NCBI GenBank assembly: GCA_015472025.1
Contig: BNHL01000001.1
Location: 3,770,001 to 3,834,000 of the forward strand
DNA: 64,000 nt
Direction of reading: 5' to 3'
Origin: Cytophagales bacterium WSM2-2
GTDB lineage: Bacteria; Bacteroidota; Bacteroidia; Cytophagales; Cyclobacteriaceae
In this document: piece after piece, positions 45,301-52,490 of the stretch
Position numbering within the stretch: the stretch's first letter is position 1
Layout of the letters: each line of letters starts with the position of its first letter
Position numbers and translations under genes: made by a program
The notes under the pieces: model-generated
Seen by the model: the letters and a program-made list of their open reading frames with translations, nothing else
What the model was told of the DNA's origin: nothing
Database searches by the model: none

Positions 45301-48300
45301 ACTTACATTTCAATTTTTCCGTGGATTTCATGTAAATCCCAACGCGGATATCAGTTTGCTGCCAATAGAACGTTCGCCATTGCCAGGCTGGGAGGCAAGG
45401 CTTTCTTGTGTTCCGGTTGCGGCAGTTCCTTTATCCTTAAATGGAAGTGTTCCTCAAGCTGACCAAATTAAACTCACCTGGCAGGATGTTGCCAATGATG
45501 AAACAGGCTATGTAGTGGAGCGTTCGACCGGAGGAATTTTCCAGACTGTAGCCACGTTGCCGGCCAATACTACTTCGTTTACCAACATCAATCTGACAGC
45601 CGACAGGAGATACGTATACCAGGTGCGTTCGGTGAAGGATGATGCGCAGTCCGATCCAAGTAACCAGGTGACACTTACCTTGGGCAATACACCACTTCAA
45701 ATGAAAAATGCTGTCGTGAGTACTTGCTCGGCTGTATTTCTGGATTCCGGTGGCGATGAAAACTATGCGAATAATGAAGATGTCGTTCTCACAGTTCAGC
45801 CCAGTGTGGCCGGAGCGAAAGTAAAAGTAGATTTTTCCCTTTTTAAAGTGGAGGATCAATTTGATTTCCTGAAAATATACGATGGCGATAATGTGTCAGC
45901 TAACCTGATAGGTACTTACACAAATACAGGACTGCCACCGCAAGCGATAGCTACTACAGCAAGTGGAGCACTCACTTTCCGTTTCCATTCGGATGATTTC
46001 GAGAGAGCGCCAGGATGGCGGGCAGCAATTGGCTGTGATAACGTCAACAAACAAGATCCTGTAATCACATTTGATCCCGGAACAAAAACATTTGGCGATG
46101 CACCGTTTAGTTTGCAAGCCACAGCTTACAATCAGGCAGACTTCACTTATAGTATTGTTGATGATGGAGCAAACACCGGTGAAGTAGAGTTGTCGGGAAC
46201 AGGAAACTCCACCGTGACTATAAAAAAGGCAGGGAGAGTAAAGTTAAAAGCAGCACTTAATGAAACGGCACAGTTTAATGCCGCAGAATCAGAAGGAATA
46301 CTTATCATCAATAAAGCAACACCCGATATATCATTTGGTGATTTAACCAAAACATATGGTGATGCGCCTTTTACTTTGAGTGCTTCATCCTATGATGGTG
46401 CTACAATCAGTTATAGTGTCAGTGGTACGAACAATACAGGAGATGTTACGCTTTCAGGATCAGGAAATAAGACTGTAACAATCGCCAAGGCAGGGGATGT
46501 GAAATTGAAAGCAACTCTTTCAGAGAGTGACAACTATGTTTCTTTTGAGAAAGAAATAACGCTTCACATCAACAAAGCAACGCCCGATATAGCATTTGGT
46601 GATTTAACCAAAACTTATGGTGATGCACCTTTTACCTTGAGTGCTTCATCGTATGACGGAGCAGTAATTAGTTATAGTGTCAGCGGTACGAACAATACAG
46701 GAGATGTTTCGCTTTCAGGGTCTGGGAATAAAACTGTAACAATCGCTAAGGCAGGCGATGTGAAATTGAAAGCAACTCTTTCAGAGAGTGACAACTATGT
46801 TTCTTCTGAGAAAGAAATAACGCTTCACATCAACAAAGCCACGCCCGATATATCATTTGGTGATTTAACCAAAACTTATGGTGATGCGCCTTTTGCTTTA
46901 AGTGCTTCATCCTATGATGGTGCTACAATCAACTATAGTATTAGCGGTACGAACAATACAGGAGATGTTTCGCTTTCAGGGTCAGGAAATAAGACTGTAA
47001 CAATCGCTAAGGCAGGCGATGTGAAATTGAAAGCAACTCTTTCAGAGAGCGACAACTATACTGCTGCCGAAAAGGAAATAACTCTTCACATCAATAAAGC
47101 AACGCCTCCCGATATTTCATTCAGTGATTTGACCAAGACTTATGGTGACCCTCCTTTTACATTGGGTGCTTCCTCGTATAATGGAGCAGTGATCAGTTGC
47201 AGTGTCAGTGGTACAAACAATACGGGAGTTGTTGTGCTTTCAGGTTCAGGAAAAAAAATAGTTACTATCGTCAGGGCAGGAGATGTGAAATTGAAAGCAG
47301 TCCTTTCGGAAAGCGATAACTATACCTCTTCCGAAAAGGAAGTGACACTTCATATCAACAAGGCGATGTCCGGCATTGTTTTTAATGACGTTATAAAAGC
47401 GTATGGCGACCCGTCATTTGATCTAAATGCAATAGCGTATCCTGATGCTGTATTTAATTATAGCATTACCAACACCGATGCTGACAAAGATGATATTGCG
47501 CTTTCGGGCACCCACCTTGAAAGAGTGTCGATCTTAAAAGTAGGCGATGTGAAAATTCACGCTTCACTGGATGAAAATGATAACTACCTGGCAGCCTCAG
47601 CTGAAATGACACTCCATATTGGAAAAGCTGTACCCGAATTGATCATTACAGACATAACTAAAACGTACGGTGATCCTCCCTTCTTATTGAATGCCATCTC
47701 GTATAGCGGGGCCAACATCAGTTACAGATTAGCAAACGCAAATTCAGGAGAGATAACTTTATCCGGTGATCGCAATAGCACGGTAACAATACTTGGAGCA
47801 GGGAGTGTAAGAATCGTTACAACTGTTTTAGCAACTGATAACTACTTCGCAGCAGAGAAAGAACTAGTGTTGACTATTCAGAAAGCAGGTCAGACAATCG
47901 ATTTTCAACCGATAGAAGATAAACTTCTCTCCAATGAACCTTTTGAACTACAGGCCACTGCTAGTTCAGGATTACCAGTTGAATTCTCATTGATTAGTGG
48001 TCCTGCGACTTTGTCGAACAGGATTGTTTCATTGACAGGGGTGACTGGAGAAGTAGTTGTGCGTGCCAGTCAGCAGGGGAATGAGAACTATGCACCTGCC
48101 CCATCAGTTTCACGCTCCTTTACAGTAATTGCCAGTCCGCAAGACATTGAAGTAAAAGTGTGGCCCGTACCGACAGATCGGTTTGTTACCATTGATGCAG
48201 GTACAAATACAATCGTAAAAGCTGAGATAGTAGACGTGCTTGGAAAGAATTCAGGACAGTTCCTTTCATCTGCAAACTCCTCCTGGACTTTAGATATCAG

Positions 48301-48385
48301 TGACCATGCTCCCGGAACTTACATTTTGAATGTTTACACTCAGGACGGAAAGAAATCAGTGAAACGTTTGGTAGTTGTAAAGTAG
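42392..48385 (+). CDS. Giant secreted M4 (thermolysin-like) metalloprotease with CUB, Fn3 and MBG repeats and T9SS domain
   Basis: 1997 residues from ATG 42392 (MKHFCFTALCLLFLQPALFA, signal peptide); the frame begins with a TTG eight codons earlier. FTP/PepSY propeptide to about residue 225, then the peptidase: HEIGH (365-369, zinc ligands and catalytic Glu), third ligand Glu389 in GALNEGLSD, and proton donor His454 in GGVHTNSGVLNH. After about 555: Fn3 modules alternating with three CUB-like domains (CNSPFIDTSD, CDVPFLDDGG, CSAVFLDSGG starts), then seven MBG-type Ig repeats, an Ig-like repeat and a type A T9SS domain (VWPVPTDRFVTI). Digests protein outside the cell; the repeats likely bind substrate or the surface. 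Confidence 0.9.
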   Translation: MKHFCFTALCLLFLQPALFAQKKNSPIRGYHSGKAFLKNATQEDKLRGQEPAGIHKSLNLQAESSLVPKEEVTTKNGHRHRIYSQTYKGIKIEYSRLAVVSRNSNVETISGELYDIPSELSTQPSLSEAEALTRALAHTGAEKYKWENEKEEAFLKKLTGKGYYPYAELVFIKRTMGTSTPDPGMSLAYKFDIYAETPLSRKYVYIDAHTGDIVHENTILTHVDGQADTRYSGRRTISSTFFAANNLFALRDASRGSGIETYNLNHSTEYSSAVDFTDTDNVWSSAEFNNANKDNAAFDAHWGAEVTYDYFNTVHGRNSYDKLGSKIYNFVHYSTNYANAFWNGFAMNYGDGSSQPFVSLDICAHEIGHAVNQTSANLVYQDESGALNEGLSDIWASTIEHSAAPEKSFWEIGEETGTAFRSMANPNAHNQPDTYLGNFWHVTGPGASDFGGVHTNSGVLNHWYYVLVNGETGTNDNGVNYSVPGIGFDHAAKIVYRMETVYLTASSGYAQARAAAVHAAADLYGNNSVEVQQAGDAWDAVGVYDPVGAPGSLQVITTTPTSVQIGWTDQSGGIATSFIVERSQSANSGFSVVATLPVTQTTYSEINLATSATYYYRVKAIISGHGTAFSNTLSVPLSPILMANGEITTCNSPFIDTSDIGLYARNLDLTMTIRPAEVGKMMRISFSSFDLDGYGQGTTSGEDLEFFDSLIVYDGVNKTAPVLASLTRSIFSPITLPADITATNPDGALTFHFVTGSQSHQATGWKAELLCEEKLNPPTNLTSQIVGQHEIDLSWTDNSNDETGFVVERQSESLAEFVPVVTLDPNATHYSDFNLPFNDKYKYRVRALRQTVYSAYTNVSEQLLGELPVIIKDGNFVVCDVPFLDDGGHENYIKFDLLSSDVGIITTATYAPATPGTKLRVTFDSFQLANKIDYLVVYDGASDDFSNLPLYSFTGATIPTSITATNPDGKLTFQFFRGFHVNPNADISLLPIERSPLPGWEARLSCVPVAAVPLSLNGSVPQADQIKLTWQDVANDETGYVVERSTGGIFQTVATLPANTTSFTNINLTADRRYVYQVRSVKDDAQSDPSNQVTLTLGNTPLQMKNAVVSTCSAVFLDSGGDENYANNEDVVLTVQPSVAGAKVKVDFSLFKVEDQFDFLKIYDGDNVSANLIGTYTNTGLPPQAIATTASGALTFRFHSDDFERAPGWRAAIGCDNVNKQDPVITFDPGTKTFGDAPFSLQATAYNQADFTYSIVDDGANTGEVELSGTGNSTVTIKKAGRVKLKAALNETAQFNAAESEGILIINKATPDISFGDLTKTYGDAPFTLSASSYDGATISYSVSGTNNTGDVTLSGSGNKTVTIAKAGDVKLKATLSESDNYVSFEKEITLHINKATPDIAFGDLTKTYGDAPFTLSASSYDGAVISYSVSGTNNTGDVSLSGSGNKTVTIAKAGDVKLKATLSESDNYVSSEKEITLHINKATPDISFGDLTKTYGDAPFALSASSYDGATINYSISGTNNTGDVSLSGSGNKTVTIAKAGDVKLKATLSESDNYTAAEKEITLHINKATPPDISFSDLTKTYGDPPFTLGASSYNGAVISCSVSGTNNTGVVVLSGSGKKIVTIVRAGDVKLKAVLSESDNYTSSEKEVTLHINKAMSGIVFNDVIKAYGDPSFDLNAIAYPDAVFNYSITNTDADKDDIALSGTHLERVSILKVGDVKIHASLDENDNYLAASAEMTLHIGKAVPELIITDITKTYGDPPFLLNAISYSGANISYRLANANSGEITLSGDRNSTVTILGAGSVRIVTTVLATDNYFAAEKELVLTIQKAGQTIDFQPIEDKLLSNEPFELQATASSGLPVEFSLISGPATLSNRIVSLTGVTGEVVVRASQQGNENYAPAPSVSRSFTVIASPQDIEVKVWPVPTDRFVTIDAGTNTIVKAEIVDVLGKNSGQFLSSANSSWTLDISDHAPGTYILNVYTQDGKKSVKRLVVVK
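46313..47359 (+). repeat. Tandem MBG-domain repeats, 261-bp period
   Basis: Units begin at 46313, 46574, 46835 and 47096. The first three are nearly identical in DNA, and each encodes 87 residues (KATPDISFGDLTKTYGDAPF onward). The fourth has an extra Pro codon (264 bp) and more changes. The flanking MBG units (before 46313, after 47360) are much more diverged. Recent duplication or gene conversion within the M4 protease gene explains this pattern. Confidence 0.9.
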
Positions 48386-48403
48386 GGAAGGCTGGCAATA
48401 TTT

Positions 48404-48443
48404 AATCATCATCGAATTTTCAAATCACCGAATCACTAAATTA
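48404..48443. repeat. AATCACCGAATCAC dispersed repeat
   Basis: CAAATCACCGAATCACTAAA, in the gap after the M4 gene, is the same motif as in the palindromic element at 53008-53110. It is a partial copy, without the second arm. Confidence 0.4.
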
Positions 48444-48496
48444 TTTTGTAACCTTTTCACTGCTTTTGTCTCTAATCTGAAAGGAGAACAAAACGC

Positions 48497-49156
48497 ATGA
48501 AATCTTATATCGTCAAAGTACTGGAAGCCAGCCTCGTAACGCACAACGTAAAACGCTTCAAAACAAAGAAACCGGAGAACTACCATTTCATCCCAGGCCA
48601 GGCCACTGATGTTGCTATCAACAAACCCGGATTGGAAAATGAACTGCGGCCATTTACGTTCACTTGCCTACCCGGTGACAACTACCTGGAATTCATCATC
48701 AAGATGTACACCGGTCACAATGGAATGACCGAAAATCTCATCAAAGTAAATACCGGTGATGAGCTGATTGTTCACGAAGTTTTCGGAACGATCCAGTTCA
48801 AAGGCCCGGGCTTGTTTATAGCAGCGGGAGCAGGGATTACTCCGTTTATCTCCATACTGAGACAACTGAAAGGACAGCAGTTGCTGAAAGGCAATACACT
48901 GATCTTCGCCAACCGTACCGAAACGGACATTATTTTGAAAAGCGAACTCCATGAAATACTTGGAGAGAATTACACGGATGTGATCGAGTTCCCGGTCATT
49001 GGAATTGGGAAACGCATTGATAAGGAACTGCTGAAGCGTCACATTATCCTGGGAGGATTTTGCTACGTGTGTGGCCCCGATAAATTTACCGAGATCATGG
49101 TTCAGACACTTCTTGAACTCGGTGTCAGCAAATCAAACATTGTCATCGAACAATAA
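48497..49156 (+). CDS. Ferredoxin/flavodoxin-NADP reductase-like flavoprotein
   Basis: 219 residues. FAD domain with RPFTFTCLPG (the RxYS-like flavin motif, about 51-60), followed by the NAD(P) domain: GAGITPFISILRQL (about 117-130) and CYVCGPDKFTE near the C-terminus, which is the CGP hydride-transfer motif. These short reductases move electrons between NAD(P)H and a flavodoxin, ferredoxin or oxygenase; the partner is unknown. It has a good ribosome site (AAAGGAG, 48480-48486) and folE follows 9 bp after its stop. Confidence 0.85.
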   Translation: MKSYIVKVLEASLVTHNVKRFKTKKPENYHFIPGQATDVAINKPGLENELRPFTFTCLPGDNYLEFIIKMYTGHNGMTENLIKVNTGDELIVHEVFGTIQFKGPGLFIAAGAGITPFISILRQLKGQQLLKGNTLIFANRTETDIILKSELHEILGENYTDVIEFPVIGIGKRIDKELLKRHIILGGFCYVCGPDKFTEIMVQTLLELGVSKSNIVIEQ

Positions 49157-49165
49157 TATCAGCAC

Positions 49166-49807
49166 ATGCAAAACACTTCCCTCAGCCCCCTCGCTCTGGT
49201 CAATGAACTTGATCAGGATATTCATTCCCCGTTTTTAGAAGACTCCGATGAAAAGAAAATAGAGATCATTGCACACCATTTCGCCATCATCATGGAAACG
49301 CTCGGCCTGGACCTGAATGATGATAGCCTGAGGGACACGCCCAGGCGTGTGGCTAAAATGTACGTCAACGAGATATTCAGCGGGCTCAATCCTGATAACA
49401 AACCGGAGATCAGTCTCTTCGAGAACACCTATCGTTACCAGGAGATGCTTGTGGAGAAAGACATTACCCTTTACTCTTATTGTGAGCATCACTTCGTGCC
49501 TATCATCGGCAAAGCTCATGTGGCTTATATTCCTAACGGAAAAGTGATTGGTCTTTCTAAGATAAACAGGCTGGTTAATTATTATTCAAAACGCCCGCAG
49601 GTTCAGGAGCGGCTCACCACGCAAATTGTGGAGGGATTGAAAGAAGCACTGGCTACGGAAGATGTGGCGGTTGTGATTGAGGCCACACACTTGTGTGTTG
49701 CTTCCCGTGGTATACAGGATACGAACAGCAGCACCCGGACTTGTTTCTATTCAGGAAAGTTTGAGGAGGAGAGGACGAGGTCGGAGTTTTTGGCCTACTT
49801 AAGATAG
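49166..49807 (+). CDS. folE: GTP cyclohydrolase I
   Basis: 213 residues. FolE opens GTP to 7,8-dihydroneopterin triphosphate for folate and pterin synthesis. Zinc ligands Cys106 and His109 (SYCEHHFVP) and Cys177 (THLCVASRG) are all in place, with the family's SKINRLVNYYSKRPQVQERL. The disordered first 25 residues are typical. Probably co-transcribed with the flavin reductase gene upstream. Confidence 0.97.
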   Translation: MQNTSLSPLALVNELDQDIHSPFLEDSDEKKIEIIAHHFAIIMETLGLDLNDDSLRDTPRRVAKMYVNEIFSGLNPDNKPEISLFENTYRYQEMLVEKDITLYSYCEHHFVPIIGKAHVAYIPNGKVIGLSKINRLVNYYSKRPQVQERLTTQIVEGLKEALATEDVAVVIEATHLCVASRGIQDTNSSTRTCFYSGKFEEERTRSEFLAYLR

Positions 49808-49880
49808 GGGGAGGTATTGGGTGAGGGCGAGTTATCAAAATGAAATTCACTACTGTGTACCCTGTGCGGTTTGAAATGCA

Positions 49881-49968
49881 TTTAACCGCGGAGGGAACGG
49901 AGGTGCGCAGAGAGAGCATACTGTATTCTATATTATCTCTGCGAATCTCAGCGTACTCTGCGGTTAAA
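49881..49968. repeat. 88-bp palindromic repeat element downstream of folE
   Basis: Left arm TTTAACCGCGGAGGGAACGG onward to about 49920; right arm 49931-49968, whose complement begins TTTAACCGCAGAGTACGCTG. The arms of about 38 bp share roughly three quarters of positions, around a 10-bp centre. It would form a long hairpin and sits between the convergent folE and metallopeptidase-like genes. Probably a member of a dispersed repeat family; related half-sites occur at 39931 and 52435. Confidence 0.7.
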
Positions 49969-50006
49969 AAATGCGACAACAAAGCATTTCTGAAGACAAT
50001 CCCTGA

Positions 50007-51089
50007 TTACTTAATCGACTTCTTAATAAACTCCTCCACATCTTTCCCCAACGCACTCAACTGCTCCGTATTCTTTTTTAATATCCCGTAGCTCGCTTCG
50101 TGAATTTCTTTTGCCGGGATCTTTTTCCATTTTTCTATATCGCGTTCAAACTCCGTTTTGAATATGGCCTCCGAGAGATTGCGGATTGCAAAATAGTTGG
50201 CAACTGAATGACCATTCTCACTGGCACGATCTGAGTTCTCGATGAAGAAACTGATGATCTTAAACAAATCGTCATTCAGCAAACTTAGCTCGGTAAGCTT
50301 GGCACGGTACTCCAAATCAGCGCTGCCCAGTTTTGGAAACAGCACGAAGTCGGAGAAGTGGCGGGCTTCGTGGCAGAGGTAGCTGATCAGGAAGCTTTCA
50401 CTTTTCAGGTTGTAAGCTTTGCGCACACAATAGAGCGCGGTCTTGGTGGCCCAGCCTCCAGGGTAAAACCGGTCCAGCGTTGCATATTCCTCCCATCCGA
50501 GGGTAACAAAATCAGTCATGAATACCACCTTCGAATGGATAACCTCATCACGGACTGAAAAATCGTAGGTGGTGTCTTTCTCATTCCTCCATACCAACAG
50601 GTCAAACAATTTTCCCGTTTTGCCAAAACCTGTTGTCTTTAGCTCACGGGATTGTATCAATTTCTTAAGATAGATATCGAGTGTGTCATCACTGAGAATA
50701 TTTTTGCTTCCTCGCGCGAACTTAAATTCTTTTGACAAAGCGACAGAGAGATTCCTGCGGAGAAGTGAGTCATAATTCTTTTCCGGGTTGAGAAGAGCCA
50801 GGCGCCAGTAGTCACGATATAGTTTCAGGATATCATTGATTGATGACTTCCGTTTTTCAAGAAATACACTATTATCCGATGTTTCCCCAAACCGCAAAGT
50901 GATCTCTTTCAGGAAGGCCTTATCCCTTTCGGTTGTAGCCTCCGACTGCTTCGCCAGCGCCATTGCATTTTTTACGTCCGCATTCAGGCATTGCGAGTAG
51001 ATTTTCATGTAGGGCAGGGTGCCAGGCATTTGGGCGTAAGCGGCAGGTAAGACTATCAGAATGAAGAAAAGAGTATACAGTGGTTTCAT
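50007..51089 (-). CDS. Exported protein with an HExxH motif, possible zinc metallopeptidase
   Basis: 360 residues from ATG 51089 (MKPLYTLFFILIVLPAAYA, signal peptide); eight extra codons upstream are unlikely. It contains HEARH at 240-244 in SYLCHEARHFSDF, and Glu260 in ADLEYRAKL, 16 residues after the second His, as in gluzincin-type peptidases. The rest is mostly helical (KSSINDILKLYRDYWRLAL; EQLSALGKDVEEFIKKSIK) and is not a family I recognise. If active, it would work in the periplasm or outside. A structural role with a fortuitous HExxH is the alternative. Confidence 0.6.
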   Translation of the reverse strand: MKPLYTLFFILIVLPAAYAQMPGTLPYMKIYSQCLNADVKNAMALAKQSEATTERDKAFLKEITLRFGETSDNSVFLEKRKSSINDILKLYRDYWRLALLNPEKNYDSLLRRNLSVALSKEFKFARGSKNILSDDTLDIYLKKLIQSRELKTTGFGKTGKLFDLLVWRNEKDTTYDFSVRDEVIHSKVVFMTDFVTLGWEEYATLDRFYPGGWATKTALYCVRKAYNLKSESFLISYLCHEARHFSDFVLFPKLGSADLEYRAKLTELSLLNDDLFKIISFFIENSDRASENGHSVANYFAIRNLSEAIFKTEFERDIEKWKKIPAKEIHEASYGILKKNTEQLSALGKDVEEFIKKSIK

Positions 51090-51129
51090 GGGATATTTGG
51101 GATTGTACTTCAAATTTCCAGAATACCGG

Positions 51130-51176
51130 TTTGCAAAAATCGTATCAGATTAACTTTCTGGCCTTGAAGGCCTCAC
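51130..51176. repeat. Direct repeat copy A, flanking the 21-bp array
   Basis: TTTGCAAAAATCGTATCAGA followed by TTAACTTTCTGGCC and CCTCAC. It matches copy B at 51554-51597 over about 45 bp with a few gaps. Its end contains the short palindrome GGCCTTGAAGGCC. Confidence 0.55.
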
Positions 51177-51201
51177 GTACGCACAAGGAAAACCAATCAA
51201 C

Positions 51202-51489
51202 ATGATTCAATGGCAACCCTTATTGGTTGAAAAGCATTTCTTCTTCATAATGGCGTGCGCCTCAATGGCCGAGGAGGCTGGTAGAATGGTTGAGGCGTAC
51301 GCCTTGACGGCCGGGGAGCCCGCCTCGAAGGCTGAGGCGTACGCCTTGACGGTCGAGGAGCCCGCCTCGAAGAGCGAGGCGTACGCCTTGATGGCCGAGA
51401 CGCTTGCCCCGACGGTCGAGGCGTGCGCCTCGATGGTTGAGGAGGCCTCCTCGAAGGCCGAGGCGTACGCCTCGACGGTTGAGGCGTGA
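51202..51489 (+). CDS. Questionable heptad-repeat ORF over the 21-bp array
   Basis: 95 codons from ATG 51202 to TGA at 51487. From Ala18 the protein is eleven seven-residue units (AYALTVE and EPASKAE types) plus a final Ala. The frame is open because the array unit is a multiple of three. No ribosome site or promoter was recognised, and composition differs sharply from neighbours. It could be a real species-specific protein or only a minisatellite that happens to be open. Two shorter starts (51250 onward) are possible. Confidence 0.25.
   Translation: MIQWQPLLVEKHFFFIMACASMAEEAGRMVEAYALTAGEPASKAEAYALTVEEPASKSEAYALMAETLAPTVEACASMVEEASSKAEAYASTVEA
51253..51486. repeat. GC-rich minisatellite, eleven 21-bp units (42-bp paired period)
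   Basis: Alternating units, for example GCGTACGCCTTGACGGTCGAG and GAGCCCGCCTCGAAGGCTGAG, repeat eleven times from 51253 to 51486. Joints contain GAGGCGTACGCCTC palindromes. G+C is clearly above the surrounding DNA. It lies between a putative metallopeptidase gene and an AraC gene, bracketed by direct repeats A and B. Confidence 0.9.
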
Positions 51490-51553
51490 CTCGTCCTAAA
51501 AAAAACTTAACAGATTTTGGGTTAAGGACATCAAACCGGTTATTCTTTAACAG

Positions 51554-51597
51554 TTTGCAAAATCGCCTCAGATTGACTTTCGGGCTAAAAGCCTCAC
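51554..51597. repeat. Direct repeat copy B, overlapping the 3' end of the AraC gene
   Basis: TTTGCAAAATCGCCTCAGAT followed by TGACTTTCGGGC and GCCTCAC. From 51568 on it encodes the last codons of the AraC-type regulator on the minus strand (ending LLARKSI). Copy A at 51130-51176 is a degenerate match, so the gene end seems to have been duplicated. Confidence 0.55.
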
Positions 51598-52377
51598 CTG
51601 GTGCGGTGTGCTTTTAAAAAAGTGCTTGAACGACCTTATAAAATGAGTGGAATCGTGAAAACCGGAGGCTGCGGCAATTTCATGAACAGCCTTGTTACTG
51701 TTCAGCAACAATCCACAAGCTGCTTTGAGTTTAGCTTTGGTTTGGTATTCACCGATCGTCAAACGGGTTTTCTTTTTAAATGCATTGGCGAGGTAGATGG
51801 GGTGTACATGCACCCGTTCCGACAGCGAGTGAATGGTGTGATGATGGTTTGTCTCGTTGTCGAGAATATTCAAGAGCTTATTCATCCACGGAAGGGACGA
51901 ACTGATTTTCGCTTCAGCGGTAAGGGAAGACAGGCATTCGATTGCTTTTTCATAAACCAGGTCACTGTCATCCTGATTTATCAATAATGAAAACAACTCA
52001 TAGAGAGGTAATGCTATCGTGGCGTGGTTGAAGAATGTGGCTGTGCGCGGAAGGCGGATATCATAGTCGAGTATCTTTTCAAAATTGTTTTTGATTTCCA
52101 GGTTGAAGCACAGGCCGCCTTTGTTGCTGAAGGTATTGGTGTGGTCGTAGAGTGAAGGCCGGAAGATCACGTTGTTCTTCGACAGCGATACGGCAGATGA
52201 ATTGGACTTCTCTTCATAATGGCCCCGGAGCAGTAAACTGACATAACTGTTTTCGTGATGGTGCTTTTCGATCGCTTCGTTTGGGGTATAACGGCTTAAA
52301 TTCAGCGAGAAAAAATCAAACTCCGCCTCCAGCAGCCCCGATCCGAAATATTGTTTTTGCAGCAGCTTGACAGACAT
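51568..52377 (-). CDS. AraC-family transcriptional regulator
   Basis: 269 residues. N-terminal cupin-like sensing half with HHHENSYVSLLLRGHYEE (about 38-55). The C-terminal AraC domain (about 165-265) has two HTHs: HSLSERVHVHPIYLANAFKK and AVHEIAAASGFHDSTHFIRS, then FKHFFKSTPHQVR, the signature loop. Likely a local activator; effector and targets are unknown. Its 3' end is repeat copy B. The gene stands alone on the minus strand. Confidence 0.92.
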   Translation of the reverse strand: MSVKLLQKQYFGSGLLEAEFDFFSLNLSRYTPNEAIEKHHHENSYVSLLLRGHYEEKSNSSAVSLSKNNVIFRPSLYDHTNTFSNKGGLCFNLEIKNNFEKILDYDIRLPRTATFFNHATIALPLYELFSLLINQDDSDLVYEKAIECLSSLTAEAKISSSLPWMNKLLNILDNETNHHHTIHSLSERVHVHPIYLANAFKKKTRLTIGEYQTKAKLKAACGLLLNSNKAVHEIAAASGFHDSTHFIRSFKHFFKSTPHQVRLLARKSI

Positions 52378-52434
52378 AGATTTAGAAAGTGATATGTACT
52401 GGATATTTGAAGAAAAGGTTGCAGTAAGGAATAG

Positions 52435-52488
52435 GCCACAGATTACACAGATGAACGCAGATGATTAGGGCCTTAGCCTATCTGTGGC
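52435..52488. repeat. Small palindromic repeat, GCCACAGA arms
   Basis: GCCACAGA (52435-52442) and TCTGTGGC (52481-52488) frame GATTACACAGATGAACGCAG. The CACAG-rich core is a motif type found widely as a dispersed repeat. It ends 2 bp from the stop of the GNAT gene and could be a processing hairpin. Confidence 0.5.
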
Positions 52489-52490
52489 AA

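Noticed and set aside
46313-47359. CRISPR-like regular repeats
   Set aside because: Units are 261 bp and coding (MBG domains); no short repeat/spacer pattern or cas genes in the window.
40735-48385. Possible protease-inhibitor or toxin island around the M28 and M4 peptidases
   Set aside because: No transposase, integrase or composition change; both are ordinary secreted peptidases.
51253-51486. CRISPR array from 21-bp periodicity
   Set aside because: Units are contiguous with no unique spacers; it is a minisatellite.
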